From contig NZ_CP027667.1 in the NCBI RefSeq assembly GCF_003008575.1, forward strand, positions 1,306,501 to 1,370,500: 64,000 nt of DNA. Reading direction: 5' to 3'. The notes under the pieces were generated by a model. It had not been told where the DNA came from. It was given only the letters and a program-made list of their open reading frames with translations, and made no database searches. Each line of letters opens with the position of its first letter. Position 1 is the first letter of the stretch. The DNA comes from Melaminivora suipulveris. GTDB taxonomy: Bacteria; Pseudomonadota; Gammaproteobacteria; Burkholderiales; Burkholderiaceae_C. Shown piece by piece: positions 61,684 to 64,000 of this stretch. The position numbers were made by a program, and so were the translations under genes.

Positions 61684-62277
61684 ATGGACGACATCGTCAA
61701 ACAAGCCATGGCCAAGTGGCCGCGGGTGCCGCATTGCAGCGGCTGGCTGGGGCTGGATGCGCGCGGCCGGTGGTGGCTGCGCGACGACGCCGCGCAGGCG
61801 TTGGGCTCTTTCACCAGCGGCGTGCCTGGCGCGCGCGGCAGTCTGCTGGAGCATGACGGGCTGATTGCCTTCATCGGGCGCAACTACGAGGCCGACGCGC
61901 AGGGGCAGTGGTTCTTCCAAAACGGCCCGCAGCGGGTCTACGTCGAGCTGGAGGCCACTCCCTGGATATGGCGCCTGCAGGGCGACGGCCGCGTGCTCTC
62001 GCACACCGGGCGCAACGCGCAGCCGACCGGGCTGTGGCTGGACGAGGTGGGCCGCGCCTACCTGCTCACCGACCTGGGCTTCGGACTGGTGCACAGCCAG
62101 GATGTGGTCCTGATGGCGCAAGCCGTCGAACAGGGGCGCTGGGTGCCCGAGGAGATCGCCGCGGCCGCCATGCCCGCACGCTTCGGCTTCATCGCCAGCC
62201 CGCAGCAGCAGGCGGGCGGCGCAAGCGACTCCACGGCCACCGCGACGGATCAGAATCGCTCGCCCGGCCCCAGGTAG
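61684..62277 (+). CDS. DUF2946-like conserved hypothetical protein
   Basis: A 197-residue cytoplasmic protein found in Burkholderiales and relatives. Recognisable segments are MDDIVKQAMAKWPRVPHCSG, LGLDARGRWWLRDD, FIGRNYEADAQGQWFFQNGPQRVYVELEATPWIWRL, and LLTDLGFGLVHSQDVVLMAQ. Function is unknown. It follows the DUF262 gene by 34 bp. Its last 28 bases overlap the convergent rluF gene; the Ser/Thr/Ala-rich tail (GGASDSTATATDQNRS) lies in this overlap. Confidence 0.75.
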   Translation: MDDIVKQAMAKWPRVPHCSGWLGLDARGRWWLRDDAAQALGSFTSGVPGARGSLLEHDGLIAFIGRNYEADAQGQWFFQNGPQRVYVELEATPWIWRLQGDGRVLSHTGRNAQPTGLWLDEVGRAYLLTDLGFGLVHSQDVVLMAQAVEQGRWVPEEIAAAAMPARFGFIASPQQQAGGASDSTATATDQNRSPGPR

Positions 62278-63206
62278 CGCCACTGCCCTACCGGCAGCTG
62301 CCCCAGCAGCACGCGGCCGATGCGGATGCGCTTGAGGCCCACCACCTTCAGGCCTACCTGTTCGCACATGCGGCGGATCTGGCGCTTCTTGCCCTCGGTC
62401 AGCACGAAGCGCAGCTGCTCGGCGTTCTGCCATTCGACCTGCGCGGGCTTCAAAGGCTGGCCGTCCAGGCTGAGGCCGTGGCGCAGCCGCTCCAGTTGCT
62501 GCGCCGGAAAGGCCGTGCGCACTTCCTGCGCCACGTCGCCGTATTGCACGCGCACCAGGTATTCCTTGTCGATGGTCGAGTCCTCGCCGATCAACTGGCG
62601 CGCCACGCGGCCGTCCTGCGTCAGCACCAGCAGGCCGACAGAGTCGATGTCGAGCCGCCCGCATGGCGCCAGGCCTCGCAACTGCGCCGGCGAAAAGCGT
62701 GTGCGGCTGGCGTCGCCCGCCCAGTGCGTGCGCGGGCCGATCAAGGCGACCGCCGGCGTGTGCCCGTCCTCGGCCTGGCCGCTGACGTAGCCCATGGGCT
62801 TGTGCAGCACGATGGTCACCTGCTCGCGCTGCTGGCCCTGCGCGGCGCGGTCGATGTCGATGTGGGCGTGGGCGGCGACCTGCTGGCCCATGACGGCGAC
62901 CTGGCCGTCGACGCGCACCCAGCCGCGCTCGATCCACGCATCAGCCTCGCGGCGCGAGCACAGGCCCAGCTCGGCCATGCGCTTGTTCAGCCGCTGCAAG
63001 GCCTGCGGCGTATCCGGGCGCGCTGCCGGAGCCTGCCTGGGAGCGTCAGCCCGCGCCACATTGGGTCGCGGCGCAGGCGGGCGCGGCGGCGCAGGGCGGG
63101 CCGCAGGACGAGGAGCGGGCGCGGCGGGGCCGCCCGGATGGCGCAGGGTCAGGCGCGGACGGGCCGCGTCGGGCGCGGACGGGGAGCGTGGGGGCCGGTC
63201 GGACAT
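62250..63206 (-). CDS. rluF: 23S rRNA pseudouridine synthase F-like
   Basis: A 318-residue RsuA/RluB/E/F-type synthase. An S4 RNA-binding domain (LNKRMAELGLCSRREADAWIERGWVRVDG) follows a Pro/Ala/Arg-rich N-terminal extension of about 65 residues. The catalytic Asp is in APCGRLDIDSVGLLVLTQDG, and KEYLVRVQYG and EGKKRQIRRMCEQVGLKVVGLKRIRIG are the usual core blocks. The S4 form with GKKRQIRRMC is most like RluF, which modifies U2604 of 23S rRNA. Its stop overlaps the convergent DUF2946 gene. Confidence 0.85.
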   Translation of the reverse strand: MSDRPPRSPSAPDAARPRLTLRHPGGPAAPAPRPAARPAPPRPPAPRPNVARADAPRQAPAARPDTPQALQRLNKRMAELGLCSRREADAWIERGWVRVDGQVAVMGQQVAAHAHIDIDRAAQGQQREQVTIVLHKPMGYVSGQAEDGHTPAVALIGPRTHWAGDASRTRFSPAQLRGLAPCGRLDIDSVGLLVLTQDGRVARQLIGEDSTIDKEYLVRVQYGDVAQEVRTAFPAQQLERLRHGLSLDGQPLKPAQVEWQNAEQLRFVLTEGKKRQIRRMCEQVGLKVVGLKRIRIGRVLLGQLPVGQWRYLGPGERF

Positions 63207-63235
63207 GGTGGCGCCATTGTCGCGCGCCCGGCTGG

Positions 63236-64000
63236 TCAGCCCGTGGCGGCTGCGTGCCCGCGGATGCCGCGCGCATGTCCGCGCGCGGGCGGCTGCGCTG
63301 GCTCGTCGAACCGGCCGCTGCGCAGCGCCGCCAGGTCCAGCACGCGCAGGCCGCCGTATTCCACGCGGATCACGCCGCGGGCTTCCAGAAAGGCCAGCGC
63401 CTCGTTCACGCGCTGGCGCGACAGGCCCACCAGGTAGGCCATCTCCTGCTGCGTGATGCGCAGCACGTCGCCCACGCCGGGGTACAGCACCGGGTTGAAC
63501 AGCGCCGCCAGGCTGCGCGCCACGCGCAGGTCGGGGCGGTTCATGCGGTCGATCTCGCGCGCGGAGATGAACTGGGCCAGCCGCTCGTTGAGCTGGTTCA
63601 TGATGAAGCGGTTGAAGCCGATGGAGTGGTCCAGCAGCCAGTGGAAGGTCTCCATGGGCAGGCCGGCGACCACGCTTGTCCTGAGCGCCTGGATGTTGTA
63701 GCGGTAGGGCTCGCGCTTGACGGCCGTGCCCTCGCCGAACCAGCCGCCGGGCGGCACACCGGTGAACGTCATGGTCAGGCCGTCGGCGTTGTCCGCGCTC
63801 ATCTTCAGCAGGCCTTCGACCACGCCGAACCAGTAGGTCACCGGCCGCCCTACGCGGCAGACGTAGTCGCCGGCGCGCGCGTCGCCCACGACGATGGACG
63901 CCACGGCGCGCTCGCGCTCGCTGGGCAGCAGGCGGTCCAGCCAGGGAATGCCGCCAAGTTCGTCCGCCGTGGGCGGGCGTCGGCGCTGGTGCAGGGAGGC
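63236..64000 (-). CDS. Crp/Fnr-family transcriptional regulator (5' end outside window)
   Basis: The reading frame is open to the right edge (254 residues seen), so the start is beyond the window; the first seen part reads ELGGIPWLDRLLPSERERAV. A cyclic-nucleotide-binding fold follows (GDYVCRVGRPVTYWFGVVEG, and PPGGWFGEGTAVKREPYRYN), then the winged helix (ITQQEMAYLVGLSRQRVNEALAFLEARGVIRVEYGGLRVLD). The ligand is not evident; no Fnr cysteine cluster is visible in this part. A GTG at 63904 is an internal alternative start but would cut the cupin domain. Confidence 0.85.
   Translation of the reverse strand, partial: ASLHQRRRPPTADELGGIPWLDRLLPSERERAVASIVVGDARAGDYVCRVGRPVTYWFGVVEGLLKMSADNADGLTMTFTGVPPGGWFGEGTAVKREPYRYNIQALRTSVVAGLPMETFHWLLDHSIGFNRFIMNQLNERLAQFISAREIDRMNRPDLRVARSLAALFNPVLYPGVGDVLRITQQEMAYLVGLSRQRVNEALAFLEARGVIRVEYGGLRVLDLAALRSGRFDEPAQPPARGHARGIRGHAAATG

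Overview
This 64 kb window is GC-rich, densely coding chromosomal DNA from a betaproteobacterium. Gene content and protein style (Bug-type solute receptors, TtcA, AMP nucleosidase, DUF2760/Hsp70 operon, many G/C-ending codons) point to the Burkholderiales, most likely the family Comamonadaceae (Acidovorax, Alicycliphilus, Melaminivora and relatives). That placement is inferred from remembered protein families, not from a search. I see no rRNA, tRNA, CRISPR array, prophage or intact insertion sequence.

Layout. 1-6.7 kb: end of a fused TRAP transporter permease, a 590-bp inverted-repeat element, a MidA-like methyltransferase, a pterin pair (SDR reductase and folB), ttcA, a lipoprotein and a histidine phosphatase. 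6.8-12 kb: higA with a truncated higB, a glycine-rich protein, a fusion of a fatty-acid-hydroxylase-type enzyme with a lysoplasmalogenase-like domain, and a structured leader before a small protein and mgtC. 12-19.7 kb: ruvB and a DUF2760/Hsp70/Hsp70 operon that holds a DUF1016 nuclease gene. 19.7-28.7 kb: an iron-type ABC importer, ruvA, phoH-ybeY, a TSUP permease, dtd and a cation-efflux gene. 28.7-35 kb: a PAS-GGDEF-EAL protein, amn, and a vsr/cytosine methyltransferase/Eco29kI-like restriction cassette bracketed by a second copy of the amn 3' end. 35-43.8 kb: short-chain acyl-CoA and acetate metabolism (ackA, MaoC-PTA, GMC oxidoreductase, 3-hydroxyacyl-CoA dehydrogenase, crotonase), a phosphoesterase, a half-length urea transporter and an SDR. 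44-49 kb: an RskA/ECF sigma pair divergent from a Tat-exported ferritin-like protein, a kinase-USP fusion and srkA. 49-57 kb: Bug receptor, htpG, amidase, and a flavin reductase/pirin/pirin operon divergent from a LysR gene. 57-64 kb: a tandem-AAA ATPase, a DUF262/HNH protein, DUF2946, rluF and a Crp/Fnr regulator cut by the window end.

The most unusual signal is a family of about 60-70 bp interspersed repeats. I count twelve copies in 64 kb. Six lie inside genes, and five of those are in the sense orientation. All five sense copies are read in the same frame and give related peptides around a TPTEG core. They lack the in-frame TGA found in several intergenic copies. Other copies supply a start region or a stop codon. 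The tips of the large inverted repeat near the left end resemble the beginning of this short repeat. This looks like a protein-tolerated mobile repeat comparable in behaviour to the Rickettsia palindromic elements.

Other notable points are the restriction-modification cassette inserted at amn with long target duplication, a possible ether-lipid-cleaving fusion enzyme, matched divergent ECF promoters, and a candidate AAA/DUF262 defence module.
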